DNA of 64,000 bases from Favolaschia claudopus (Eukaryota; Basidiomycota; Agaricomycetes; Agaricales; Mycenaceae), in assembly GCA_037176885.1 (NCBI GenBank), contig JAWWNJ010000253.1:62001-126000 (forward strand), written 5' to 3'. This document shows positions 44,300-53,715 of this stretch, piece by piece. Made by a program: the position numbers and the translations under genes. The notes beneath the pieces are model-generated. The model had not been told where the DNA came from. It was given only the letters and a program-made list of their open reading frames with translations, and did no database searches. Within the stretch, counting starts at the first letter, position 1. The number at the start of each line of letters is the position of its first letter.

Positions 44300-46790
44300 C
44301 TACCTTACATACATTGTACTTACCGGCCTGCAGCTTTGTCGCGCCCTCGCCACTACCGGCTCGTGCTGACGACTCCGCTGCAGTTCGTTGTTCATTGCGT
44401 CTGCGCCATACGATACTCAAAGGTTATGGGCCCCGAGCCTAACCTCAACCTCAATCCTTTCGCGTTTTCGGTTAGACTCTCTTTTCTCGCAGATCACTGA
44501 GAAACAACAACCCGGTACTTCGCTCGAGGCGCATCTCACCAGCTTCCAGGAAGGTATTAACCAACTTGCTGCCTGCAACCTCGCTCTCCCCGAACGGTTC
44601 GCTGCCGGTTTCTTTGTCGCCTCCCTATGGCGTGACCCAGATGACGCAAATTCCTGGCACACATGGGTCGAGAGCTTCAAGCTCACGGACGCAACCACCC
44701 TTACCACCGCCATTCACGACCTCAAGTCGACGGTCCGCATTCGCGGGACGGCGTCTTAGAGCTCGAGCTCTCTGCAAAGTGCTCTTGTGACGGTGGAGAA
44801 GGATCGGCGAAAGAACGGGCGCAATTTCTGCGTAAACCCGTCGTGCCCTTCTCCCACTAGTCATTCTATCGACAAGTGCCGCGCCGTTGGCGGCGGTGCT
44901 TACGTCGCTGGTGGGAAGAAGGAAAAACGTCCACGAGGGGGCAGGGGGAGTGGGAAAGGGAAGGAGAAGGAGAAAAATAAGGACAAGGCCAATGTGGCCC
45001 AGGGGGAGACTCCGGAGTCCGCCGAAAAAGTTCAGACTCACTTTGTAGCTGACTGCGCCCAATATACCAATGATTTTGATGCTTATTTGGTTGAGAGCCC
45101 GTCGCACACCTCCGCCTCTGTTGAGCACGCTTTTAGCGTCGACTCCGGAGCGCACACTGTTATCCTCGACACTGGAGCAACCACTTCTATCCATTTGTCG
45201 AAATCAGCTTTCTCTTCTTATCACCCAGTCTCGGAAACGGTCACAGGCTTTGCATCCAATACGACCAAGATTGCGGGTCGTGGTGTGCTCACCTTCGAGC
45301 CGCATCTACCTAGGCTCGAATCCAGCCTGTGTATGAGGGCGAACCCGTCGATACACAGGCTGGTCGATCTGAGTTTTAATTCCCATGTCAATCGGGTTAC
45401 CAAAAAAGGTTATTCGCAACTCACCCATTATTTACTCAAATTAAGAGAGTTTTGCGCGGTGACTGAGCGATTTATACGCCACAGTCATTCTGTGCTCATC
45501 CGGGGGTTTATTCTTGAGTTTTGAGGGTGCAGGAGCCAGAATGGTCTGTGTTGTTCTTATTTGTTCGTGACGTCACTCACTGTCATGAATAACCTTTTTT
45601 GGTAACTCGGATTGACAACGGATTTCAAACTCAGATCGACCGGTCTGTCTATCGACAGGCTTGCCTCCATAGACAGACGGTCACCGGTCTAGCATCTACC
45701 CAACGGCACCCGGCGCAAGCTCAACTTTGCTGACGCTGCTCATGTCCCCAATTCCTCACCAACCCTCGTCTCCATCTCGCGTCTCGACGATGCTGGATGC
45801 TATGCCGTCTTCGGCTCGGGACGATGTGTTGTGTTCGAGAAGAAGGACAATGGCTGACAATGGTAAGTTCATTAACCATTTAGCGCGCTCAGAGTCGCTT
45901 GTATGCACCGGCTCCCGTCGCGGTACTCGCTTATACCACATGGACCTCGACCCCAGAGTTTCTGCCTTCACGGCTTCTACCTCTTCGGCGTCACCGTCCT
46001 CGCAAAAGCTTATGCTATTCCACCGTCTTCTTGGCCACCCAAGCGAACAGCTGACTCGCTCGCTGGCTCGCAGTGGGAAATATGACCATGTGCTGAAGCT
46101 TACCACAACCGAGATTAACGCCCCTCTACCTGTCTGCGACGCTTGCGCGCGCGGTAAATTAACCCGCGCTGCATTCCCTGCCTCTTATTCACGTGCTGAT
46201 AAACCACTTCGCCGTGTCTATAGTGATCTGTGGGGCAAGTCGAAAGTCAAGACACGTTCGGGGAAGTCGTACATGATCTCTTTTCTGGATGATCATACCC
46301 GCGGTTCGTGGGTGTACTTCTTGACCAAGAAGAGTGAAGCCTTTGCCGCCTTCAAGGCATGGCTGGCTGCTGTACAGCGCCAATCCGGTGGTTATCTCCT
46401 CATCGAGTTCCACACGGACAACGGGGGTGAGTTCCTTACGATGGAATTCATTTCGTTTATGGAGGAGCACGGTATCCTCTGGACTCTTACGGCCGCACAC
46501 ACCCCGCAGCAAAATGCGCGAAGCGAGCGTCTATGGCAAACTCTTATTAGCCGCGCTCGTACTTTTCTCATCGACGCTGGGCTGCCCCTCTCCTTCTGGG
46601 GTCTAGCCGTCCAGTATTCAAACTGGATTCGATGGCGCCTGCCTACGAAACCTCTAGGTGATGCTACTCCGTGTGATGTTTGGCCTGGTCCAGTGTCGAA
46701 TTGGGCCGAGTTCCATCCGTTCGGTTGCTTGGCATGGGTCTATGACCATACGCCCAACTCGAAAATAGATGCGACCGGGCTACCTGGGAT
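44300..46790 (+). pseudogene. Ty1/Copia retrotransposon, gag-protease-integrase remnant
   Basis: 44388-44759 is a UBN2/gag-like part (SLEAHLTSFQEGINQLAACN). After one in-frame TAG (44757-44759) the frame continues with a Cys/His knuckle-like CVNPSCPSPTSHSIDKC and a Lys/Gly-rich linker. A protease motif VILD TGATTS follows. After an inserted MITE (45311-45692) and a frame change come the integrase HHCC part (HRLLGHP ... CDACARGK) and core (YSDLWG, HTDNGGEF, QQNARSERLW), with all three catalytic acids seen. It stops at 46790 before reverse transcriptase, where another element starts. No LTRs are visible. Confidence 0.9.
45311..45692. mobile_element. 382-bp hAT-like MITE in the Copia protease region
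   Basis: Exact 8-bp copies of CATCTACC flank it (45303-45310, 45693-45700). Imperfect terminal repeats of about 65 bp share GTCGAT..ACAGGCTGGTCGATC-type blocks, and the inner edge GGTCGATCTGAGTTT is identical in both arms. No coding capacity. Removing it restores the Copia frame across the junction. Confidence 0.85.
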
Positions 46791-46793
46791 TTA

Positions 46794-47206
46794 AGATAGA
46801 GAGCGTGGGATCCCCGCACCCTTATGTCAGCATCACACTGTGACATTGTCACGCTCGACGTCGAGGGCTTATACAGTGGTGGCAAATAGAAATTGCCATG
46901 GCTTTTTGGCCAAAATCTTGCTGTATACTTCACGGAATGACCTGAAATAAGATGTAGAGATAAATATATGATACCTCTGTACTGCTTAGAACACTCAGCT
47001 ATATATTATGCCCTGACAATGCATCAATAACAGGACAGTTTCTGATTATCGCCATATCTGGAAAGACTCAATGTATCCTCAGCAAAAAAGTGTCATAATA
47101 GGATGAAAGTACTTGAAAAACAGTCCTAGTTTCCACTTTGGTTGAATGGAATTGACCCTCATTTGAGCTCACAACAGCCGCTCAGAGTTGGCTATTTTCA
47201 CACATG
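46794..47206. mobile_element. Truncated AGATAGAGAG element carrying half a palindromic MITE
   Basis: 46794-46873 is the left 80 bp of the 9520-10131 family, preceded by TA. A palindromic MITE enters at TA 46872-46873 (CAGTGGTGG at 46874) and ends abruptly at its centre, about 47206. Both right ends are missing. Confidence 0.85.
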
Positions 47207-47903
47207 GGAGCCTTGTCGGGCCGACGTGGCTTCTGTGGTGTTTTCTTGGTTGGTGGTCCTTTCGGAACCGTCGCAGGGGTGGCGGCCTTAGCCGCGGTCG
47301 CGTAGGTAGGTTTTGCTGTAGCTGCTTCAACCGGAGCAGGGGGCGTGGGGAGGGGGGGTTGGCCATTAGCGGGTTTCCGCGTGGCCTGTGTCCGCCATCA
47401 ATTCTAGACGACACAAGATGCTGGACGTCAGTCATTAAAGACCGAACGCCATCTGCTACCTTCTTTCGGCAGTGGTTCCAAGCGCAAGGCGGTGGAGACG
47501 TGATGAGCTGTATGGGGGCTATCGGGGTGCGCTGGTCGAGTGTGCTCGTTGGCACATGCCGTGCGGGCGTGGGTGTGGTGGGCATCGAGGGCGACGGAGA
47601 GCCTGCGCCCGCAGAGTCATCCGCGATTCGCCCTCTCTTCACAATACGGTCGGTGGTGGGTGACTGGGTGACAAGAGCTGAGGTGGAGGGTGTTGGTGTT
47701 GTTGGCTCTGCTGAGGCAGAGGTGTCCGGTGGGGAGTCTGACCGAGGTCGACGCTGGCCCACATTTTTGCTGGTGATGGTTGAGAGAAAACGTGACATCT
47801 GGCGTGACTTCCACGTCGCCGCATGCGCGCGCAGACTCGTGCACTCATGATATGTAGCTCTATACTTACCAAATTTTGTACATTCTCCTGAGGGTTGACG
47901 CAA
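47207..47903 (-). pseudogene. Probable LINE ORF1 fragment, Pro/Ser/Thr-rich
   Basis: The 244-codon frame (MSRFLSTITSKNVGQRRPRS ...) is Pro/Thr/Ser-rich with KRGRIADDS. In a second frame its end reads TYATAAKAATPATVPKGPPT, a composition usual at the front of Tad-like ORF1 proteins. It is cut at 47207 by the MITE junction. No knuckle or RT is present. Assignment rests on composition only. Confidence 0.4.
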
Positions 47904-48066
47904 CGTTGAGGGTTTACATAGGCAAAGTTAGGAGCAAAAAGAATACATATAACTCTCCAGTTGAACTCAGTCATTCTGAATTATTCTCAAATGGGTCTAG
48001 AGGATGGACGTCGATGGACTTCCACAGGGTTAAAGTCTGTTAAAGCAAGTATGCGACTTCTATGTA
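47904..48066. other. Unassigned spacer
   Basis: AT-rich, nothing recognised. Confidence 0.4.
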
Positions 48067-48232
48067 CAGTCGCCTCTGCCTTAACCCATACCTCTCATAA
48101 CCCATAATGGGCCTTAACCCATACATTTTTGGGAGATTTTGGCCATCTTTTGGCTGGGATAACCCATAACTCTGCGATACCCCATAGGTTTCCGGCAGAA
48201 CGGAGGCCCATGGGTTAAGACAGAGTTGACTG
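48067..48232. mobile_element. 166-bp MITE, short relative of 28548-29020
   Basis: CAGTCGCCTCTGCCTTAACC at the left; the right end reads GGTTAAGACAGAGTTGACTG. TA flanks (48065-48066, 48233-48234). It shares TTAACCCATACCTCTC with the element in the hAT intron. Confidence 0.8.
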
Positions 48233-48310
48233 TACTCTTCGCTGCGACGTCTGGACACTATGTAAGTACGTTGTACATTCGTCAATTCCGACTAGTAAGG
48301 TAGATCTCAT

Positions 48311-49471
48311 TCATCAGCAACCTACCCCACGTGATCCAGCGTGACAGACCATAATTGGAATCATTACAGCAAAATCACGATCAAACGCGTCTTTATCCAA
48401 TCGGAGCCATCCACCCTCAATTTTTCTACGTAACTTCACTAATATAGACACGATCTTTTGATATACAAAAATTTGACCCGAAATCTGCACGCGCTGAATT
48501 ATTGAAGCCCGATCAGTGACAGAAGACTGATTCTGCCACGACGCCCTACCCGCGATGCCAGCTGTGTCTCGCCGCAAGGCTGCCTCTCGTCAGAGCTGGG
48601 GCTCTGCTATGGATTCTATCAGGTCTGGGGTCAAGCGTGTGATTGGCAGTGTGTCACCAAAGAAGAAAAGGAAAAAGATCCAGACGGAAAAAGAGAATGT
48701 GCGTCTGTGCTTCTTGTTCTCATGCTGTGAATAATCTTGCAAAGGACACGCTGCCTCCGTCGACCCCGGGCCCATCGCTGTCTGGCAGCGATGTTTTTCT
48801 ATCATCTGAACCGGCCGTCTTTACACCCGACTTCTACATGACTGTTCCCGCGGCGGTTGTTGACTCTCCGTTCGGCAGCTTCCCCACCCACGCTCGTAGT
48901 TCCCCATCGAAGTCATCAACAGTTGGCAGAATATGGCAAGAATGGACCCCTCGTTTAATCAGTCGATTCTCACCGTCTCGTCAATCCATGCCAAATCACG
49001 AAATCTTTGACGACAACGCGTCAATTCTGGCTGCGCGATCCCCGTTCCCGCCGCAAATGCTGACCAATGACTCTGTCTCCGAGCTCAGCTTCCAACTCTA
49101 TCCGCACTCCGTCGATTCCGCCTCTCTAAAATCAGCCGACTCTGCATCAATAAAATTCCCAACTCCGCAGCCTCCGTTGCCCACAGATGCAGAGTTGGCT
49201 GAACGTGCACGGGCTCGTGAGGCAGCTGCCAAATCTGCTGACTAATCGGCGGTAGTTTCTCCGTTGTTTTTGCTTCAATAATTCGCACACTGGGCAGAAA
49301 AATCTACCAAGCTGGATTATAATACTTTTACCGATTTAGAACATAGTTACGTAGAAGGTATACTCAATATGTTGTCCAAGTCTACGTGAATTGAGCATCA
49401 GTCTGGCTTGGACAAGGATAGGTAACATCAGTAACGCGTTACATCAATCACGTGGGGTAGGTTGCTGATGA
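48311..49471. mobile_element. 1.16-kb TIR element carrying one spliced ORF
   Basis: TCATCAGCAACCTACCCCAC at the left has an exact complement at the right (24-25 bp, ATCACGTGGGG...GCTGATGA). The only convincing content is the ORF at 48555-49245. I cannot read a clear target duplication. The repeats include CACGTG. Confidence 0.6.
48555..49245 (+). CDS. Intron-containing basic, Ser/Pro-rich protein of unknown function, 214 aa
   Basis: Exons 48555-48698 and 48745-49245 join in frame over a 46-nt GTGCGT..AAAG intron (645 nt). The product starts MPAVSRRKAASRQSWGSAMD, with a nuclear-localisation-like PKKKRKK at about residue 37. It then has Ser/Pro-rich sequence, repeats of the type SVDSASLKSADSASIK, and an alanine/arginine-rich helix at the C-terminus (DAELAERARAREAAAK). 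No catalytic motif is seen. It lies between inverted repeats at 48311 and 49471. It might be a DNA-binding accessory protein or the truncated front of a larger transposon protein. Confidence 0.5.
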
Positions 49472-49551
49472 CCTTTCACTGTTTCAGACTGTGCGCGCAA
49501 ATCGCGACGTGGAGGTCACGTGGTGCGCTACATCGTTGGGTCAACAAGCTT

Positions 49552-49620
49552 TACAGTGGCGGCGCCATCTGATGCCACCCCAAAAAGTTGATGTGACCCC
49601 AATCGACTCGGTTTGCAGGC
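49552..49620. mobile_element. Half copy of the CAGTGGCGGC MITE
   Basis: CAGTGGCGGC then GATGCCACCCC and CCCCAATCGACTC match the left half of 23096-23216. It ends where the integrase paralogue begins. Confidence 0.75.
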
Positions 49621-51247
49621 GTGCTTGCGGAGGCAAAGGGATCGGTATTGTTGACGCGCTCATGGGGGTTGTTTTCAAACAAATGTGCTATCAGCTCCGG
49701 CTCCGTGTTCACCTCCCAATCGATTCCATACTCGTTGATATCCTCAATTTCCTCCTCCTCCGCAGCAAGAAACGAGGATATACCGCGAGGCCCCTCGAGT
49801 AACATCCCAAACGTGAATAGATCGCGCGGACTGCGCTCCCGTTGCCGACGAACTGTTAGCTGATGCGAGTTCCACGCTTTCGCCCATTCCTCGGCATCGC
49901 GGTTAATGGATGCCAGGAATAGGCGGTGAAGCAGCCAGATATGGCCAGGCCGCGTGGGGTTCAGCCCGTGGTTATTTCGAGATCAAGGAAGAAAACTTTC
50001 CACTTCTTTCCGAAACCGTGCGTCACGTCGTACCACAGGCGTTCGATCCGTGTGTTGTGGACACTCCTGAATGACGTATCTCAGCAACGGTGTAGAAATG
50101 CAAAATTCAAACCAACCTTCCCCAGATGAACGAACCTCGACCCGAGCCTCTGACTTCCTCCATGTAAACTGCAACCTCAATGTTCTCGACACCGTGATCG
50201 CCTCGCATGCGGCTCGGACAGCCGTGAAGCGCGATGACATCAAGTAGCAAGCGTAAAACACTCGCACCGCGATTGTTGTTGTGCACGCGATTACCGAGCA
50301 CAAACCGCGAATACCCGTCGATGATGCAGTGGATGACAATCTTGTAACGAATAAGGCCTCAGGATCATTGATTCAGCTGATGAATAGAATTTTAACTTGA
50401 ACAGCGTGCTCACCGTGTTGCCCGTCAAGATGTGCAAGGGACATGGGCCCTGGAACACGATATTTCTTGCGGCTGATTTGCCGATCCCCAAAAATTGCCG
50501 GGGCCAAGCCGGGGCACCATGCACCCGTACATACGAGGCAGTAATTCGGTCGCGCGGGACGTGATAACCCTGGGACTTGAGATGTCCCCGAATCATGCGC
50601 CGCCCAAACTGCGGGAAAACCTCCAATGTTGACGCAAGAAGCCGATCGAGTTCAGCGTCAGATATCGCCGAGACAGGAGGCGCAGTGGAGGTATGAACAA
50701 CTTCAACTTCTCCTGCGGCATCCATCCGCGACTGAAATACAGGGGCGCCAGGTTGAACTAGTCCGGCACGAAGAGCAGCACGTCGAACAGTGCGAGCCGA
50801 AACACCAATCTCAGGAGCAATCCCAGTCGGACCACGAAGATCAAGAGCAGCACTTAGGAATTGGGGATCAATCTCAATCCGTGGTCAACCTCGTCGCCCA
50901 GTATGTAGACGATGTGCAACAATTAAAGGAGCAGCATCAGGCGGGTCCATCGAGTCGTGGCAGGCAAGATCAAGAGCCGTCACCATGTCGGTGAGGGACG
51001 TTTGAAGAGTTGCATATTCGTCGGGGGGGAAAATGGCTTGATGCTAAATGAGACTGTGAGCATTCACAGCGAATTTTGCTACTATGATTCTTACCATCTC
51101 CGCCGCCGAAGCCAACGCTAGTGCTCTATCTCGAATAGCATTCAGGCTAGGCGGGTCTCCAACCATAGTGCGCAAAGCCGAGAGGACCTCATCGTGAAAC
51201 GTGTGGTAGGTGTCTCTGAGGTTGCGGAGTCGTTGTTCAGCGTCCAT
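49621..51247 (-). pseudogene. Broken paralogue of the DDE integrase-like gene
   Basis: Starts ATG 51247 (MDAEQRLRNLRDTYHTFHDE). After an intron it continues HQAIFPPDEYATL and a GRRG-stop-PRIEID segment with an in-frame TGA at about 50898. It then has an HTH-like SARTVRRAALRAG, an integrase core with LDGQHG, GDHGVENIEVAVYM and SVHNTRIERLWYD, and a tail with SPRDLFTFGMLLEGPRGI. At least one frameshift (near 49970) is also present. The catalytic Asp, Asp and Glu are kept. Its 3' end meets a half MITE at 49620, and the helicase element is inserted about 31 bp upstream of its start codon. It is diverged from the intact 12765-14712 gene but has the same plan. Confidence 0.8.
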
Positions 51248-51278
51248 TCCAGAACCTAAGATGAGAACTGAGACGAGA

Positions 51279-51526
51279 TAGTCTCGTGACCAGCCTCTCA
51301 CGACATCCCAAACTGGGAACCCTGTCGTGAGAGTCTGGAACTATCATCGGCCAGGTAACCGTACCCTTGCTCTATCACTTTTGATCTATTTTTCACACGC
51401 TAACAGGCCTCTTTCCGACTCTTCCGTGGCTCTTCGGACTTTTTCGGAGCCCTTCGGAAACCCTTCCCGCACATCCGGCGGAGGGTTCCCACGCTTTGCC
51501 TCACCTCTCGGGCGTGTTTCTCGCAT
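51279..51526 (+). repeat. Left terminal inverted repeat with subterminal hairpin
   Basis: Sixteen bp from the tip, CTCTCACGACA (51295-51305) pairs with TGTCGTGAGAG (51323-51333). The 17-nt loop holds a smaller CCCA/TGGG pair. An open frame of 66 codons runs through the repeat but exists in both ends, so it is not taken as a gene. The repeat lies 84 bp before the helicase start and probably includes its promoter. Confidence 0.8.
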
Positions 51527-51610
51527 GTTTGCGACGAAGTTTTAGCACTTGTCTCTTGCTTTTGTACACCCTCTTTAGACTTTAGCTATCCCAAGTCTCT
51601 TAGCCTCCAA

Positions 51611-53692
51611 ATGAGCACCAATTCTCATTCAAACAGGTCACACCATGCCCGGTCTTCATCAGCATCAAGTGCTTCTTCTTTTGTATCTACTCCACGCCGC
51701 CCAAGTGGTCTTCGGAATGCTTCTACAGATTTGGCATCTCCCGGAAATCCTCTAGCTGTAACTCCATCCGAGAAACAGTATAGAAATGGCTATGAAATTC
51801 AACCTAAAGCTTTATCTTTCAGACCATATTCCTTGAACAGTCCTGGTACTTCCCCTCGGGCTGCCTTTAATCTGTCACAGAATACTCTGCTGAACAAGAC
51901 TGAAGCCCTTGATCCCTCTCAGTGGAATGAGCTAGCAGTAGAGGCAGGGCTTTTACCTGAAGGAGCAGAGCTTCGCTCTTTTCAAGTACAAGTTTGCAAT
52001 CTGGTTTTGATGGGCAGAGGTGACTGTGTCTTGATATCAGCCACTGGATCTGGGAAATCTCTTACTTGGACCTTACCTCTGGTTGCACGCGGTGAAGGAA
52101 TCTCTCTTGTCATTACCCCTTTCACAAGTCTTGGTTTGGAAGGCGAGATGTTGTATGTTATTCAATTTCAATCCTTGACAAAATTGTGTTGAATTAAATG
52201 AGTATCCAGGAGCAAGACAGGAAACATTTCCTCAAAATTTATATACGCAGAGCAACACAGCGAAGAAGATTATGAAGCTGTGGCCAGAGGCGAAATGACA
52301 GTTGTTTATGTCTGCCCAGAAACATTGGAGTCTCCTGCATTTGCTCGGCTTTTACACTCACAGGCATGGAGAAAAAGATTATCAGCTATATACCTCGATG
52401 AAGCACATCTAGTACATCAGGCTCGTGGTTGGCGGCCGTCATACTCTCGTATCTACCAGCTTCGGAACATCATTGGAAATGATGTTCCCCTGATTTGTCT
52501 TTCTGCCACTTGTCCCGAGGCTTTTCGTGCCTCGCTTGTAACGTATGCAGGTCTCCACCCAGACTACACTCTCATCAATCTGGGGAATTTCCGTCCTGAA
52601 TTGTCAACTATTATCATTCCTATGGAAAACGACATTCAAAGCTTTCTTGATATTGCATTCATACTTCCACTGGGCTGTAAACTTGCAGATCTTGTGAAAA
52701 CTATCATTTTCTGTGACGATATTGATCGGCTGACAGAGATGTTTTGGTGGGCATTTTATCGAGCAGCTTATCTTCAATTGCCTACCCATGTCATTGACAT
52801 AATTCATTCTGGTCTTTCACCTCGTCATCAAGAGCTTGCTTTACAGGACTTTCGAGATGGAAAAACCCTCATACTGCTTGGTACCTCAAAGATCAGTGCT
52901 GGAATGAATTTTCCAGGAGTACAACGTATCCTACAATATGGATGTGAAGGTCTCACTATCCCTGATGTTGGTCAGCGTGGAGGAAGGGGAGGGAGAAAGA
53001 AGGGTGAACGTTGTGTTTTGGTGCTCCTTGTTGAACCTAGCATGCTCAAAGATATAACTGTTGACAACCCCAAAAATCAAGATCCACAAATGATTGAGCT
53101 TCTTCAATCAAAGGAATGTGCTGAAAAGATAATTCAGAGACATCTGGGAAATACGAATAACTGGTATCGGAATGAGTCAATGCCATGCTGCAATAGATGT
53201 AACCCAGAATACAAACCTCCCAGACAGTATAAATGGATTGATGTCAACCCCGCACCCAAATCAGACTATGTTAGTGTGAAGACAACAAAACCTCAAGAGG
53301 AAACAATATACAAAAGACTTGTAGAGTGGAGACTTGATTACTGGAAGAAGTGCTGGAAAGATGACTGGCCAAGTTATGGGCCGAAGTCACTGGTTTCTGA
53401 TGCTGACTTCCAAGAAATTTCGACTCACACTGGAAAGATTATTACATTGGAAGATCTGAGAAATTATACTCATATTCTTCATTGGGCTGCCCTCTCAACT
53501 CCCCTTCTCAAACAAATCCACAAGATCTGTGAAGATCTCAATGTCCTCCCTACTTTACAAGTTGTTGAAACAGCTGAGCTACCTATTGTTTCTGAACCAG
53601 TATCTACACGCAAAAGGAAAAGGGCTCCAACAGCAAAACTAGAGGAAGGAGAGATGCTCCTGATGGATTTATCATGGTCTACAGATATTTGA
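51611..53692 (+). CDS. RecQ-like DEAH-box DNA helicase, 674 aa
   Basis: Two exons, 51611-52152 and 52210-53692, with a 57-nt GTATGT..CCAG intron and 2025 nt of coding. Residues 1-90 are a Ser-rich leader. Superfamily 2 motifs follow in order: a Q-motif-like LRSFQVQVC; Walker A ATGSGKS (144-150); a DEAH box (244-247) in IYLDEAHLVHQ; SAT (279-281); and motif VI QRGGRGGRKK near 440. A CCNRCNPE cluster after 500 may be a reduced zinc-binding part. The order and the AxGxGKS/DEAH pair fit RecQ-type helicases, which unwind DNA using ATP. The start is the first ATG in good context after the left repeat. No damage is seen. It is convergent with the DUF6589-like gene. Confidence 0.85.
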
Positions 53693-53715
53693 TTACAAAA
53701 TGTAACTAAGTAGAA

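Noticed and set aside
51327..51545. A 66-codon open frame common to both ends of the helicase element
   Set aside because: It lies in the terminal inverted repeat and appears in both ends by duplication. It has no ATG start (GTG at the right copy) and no domain; treated as repeat sequence.
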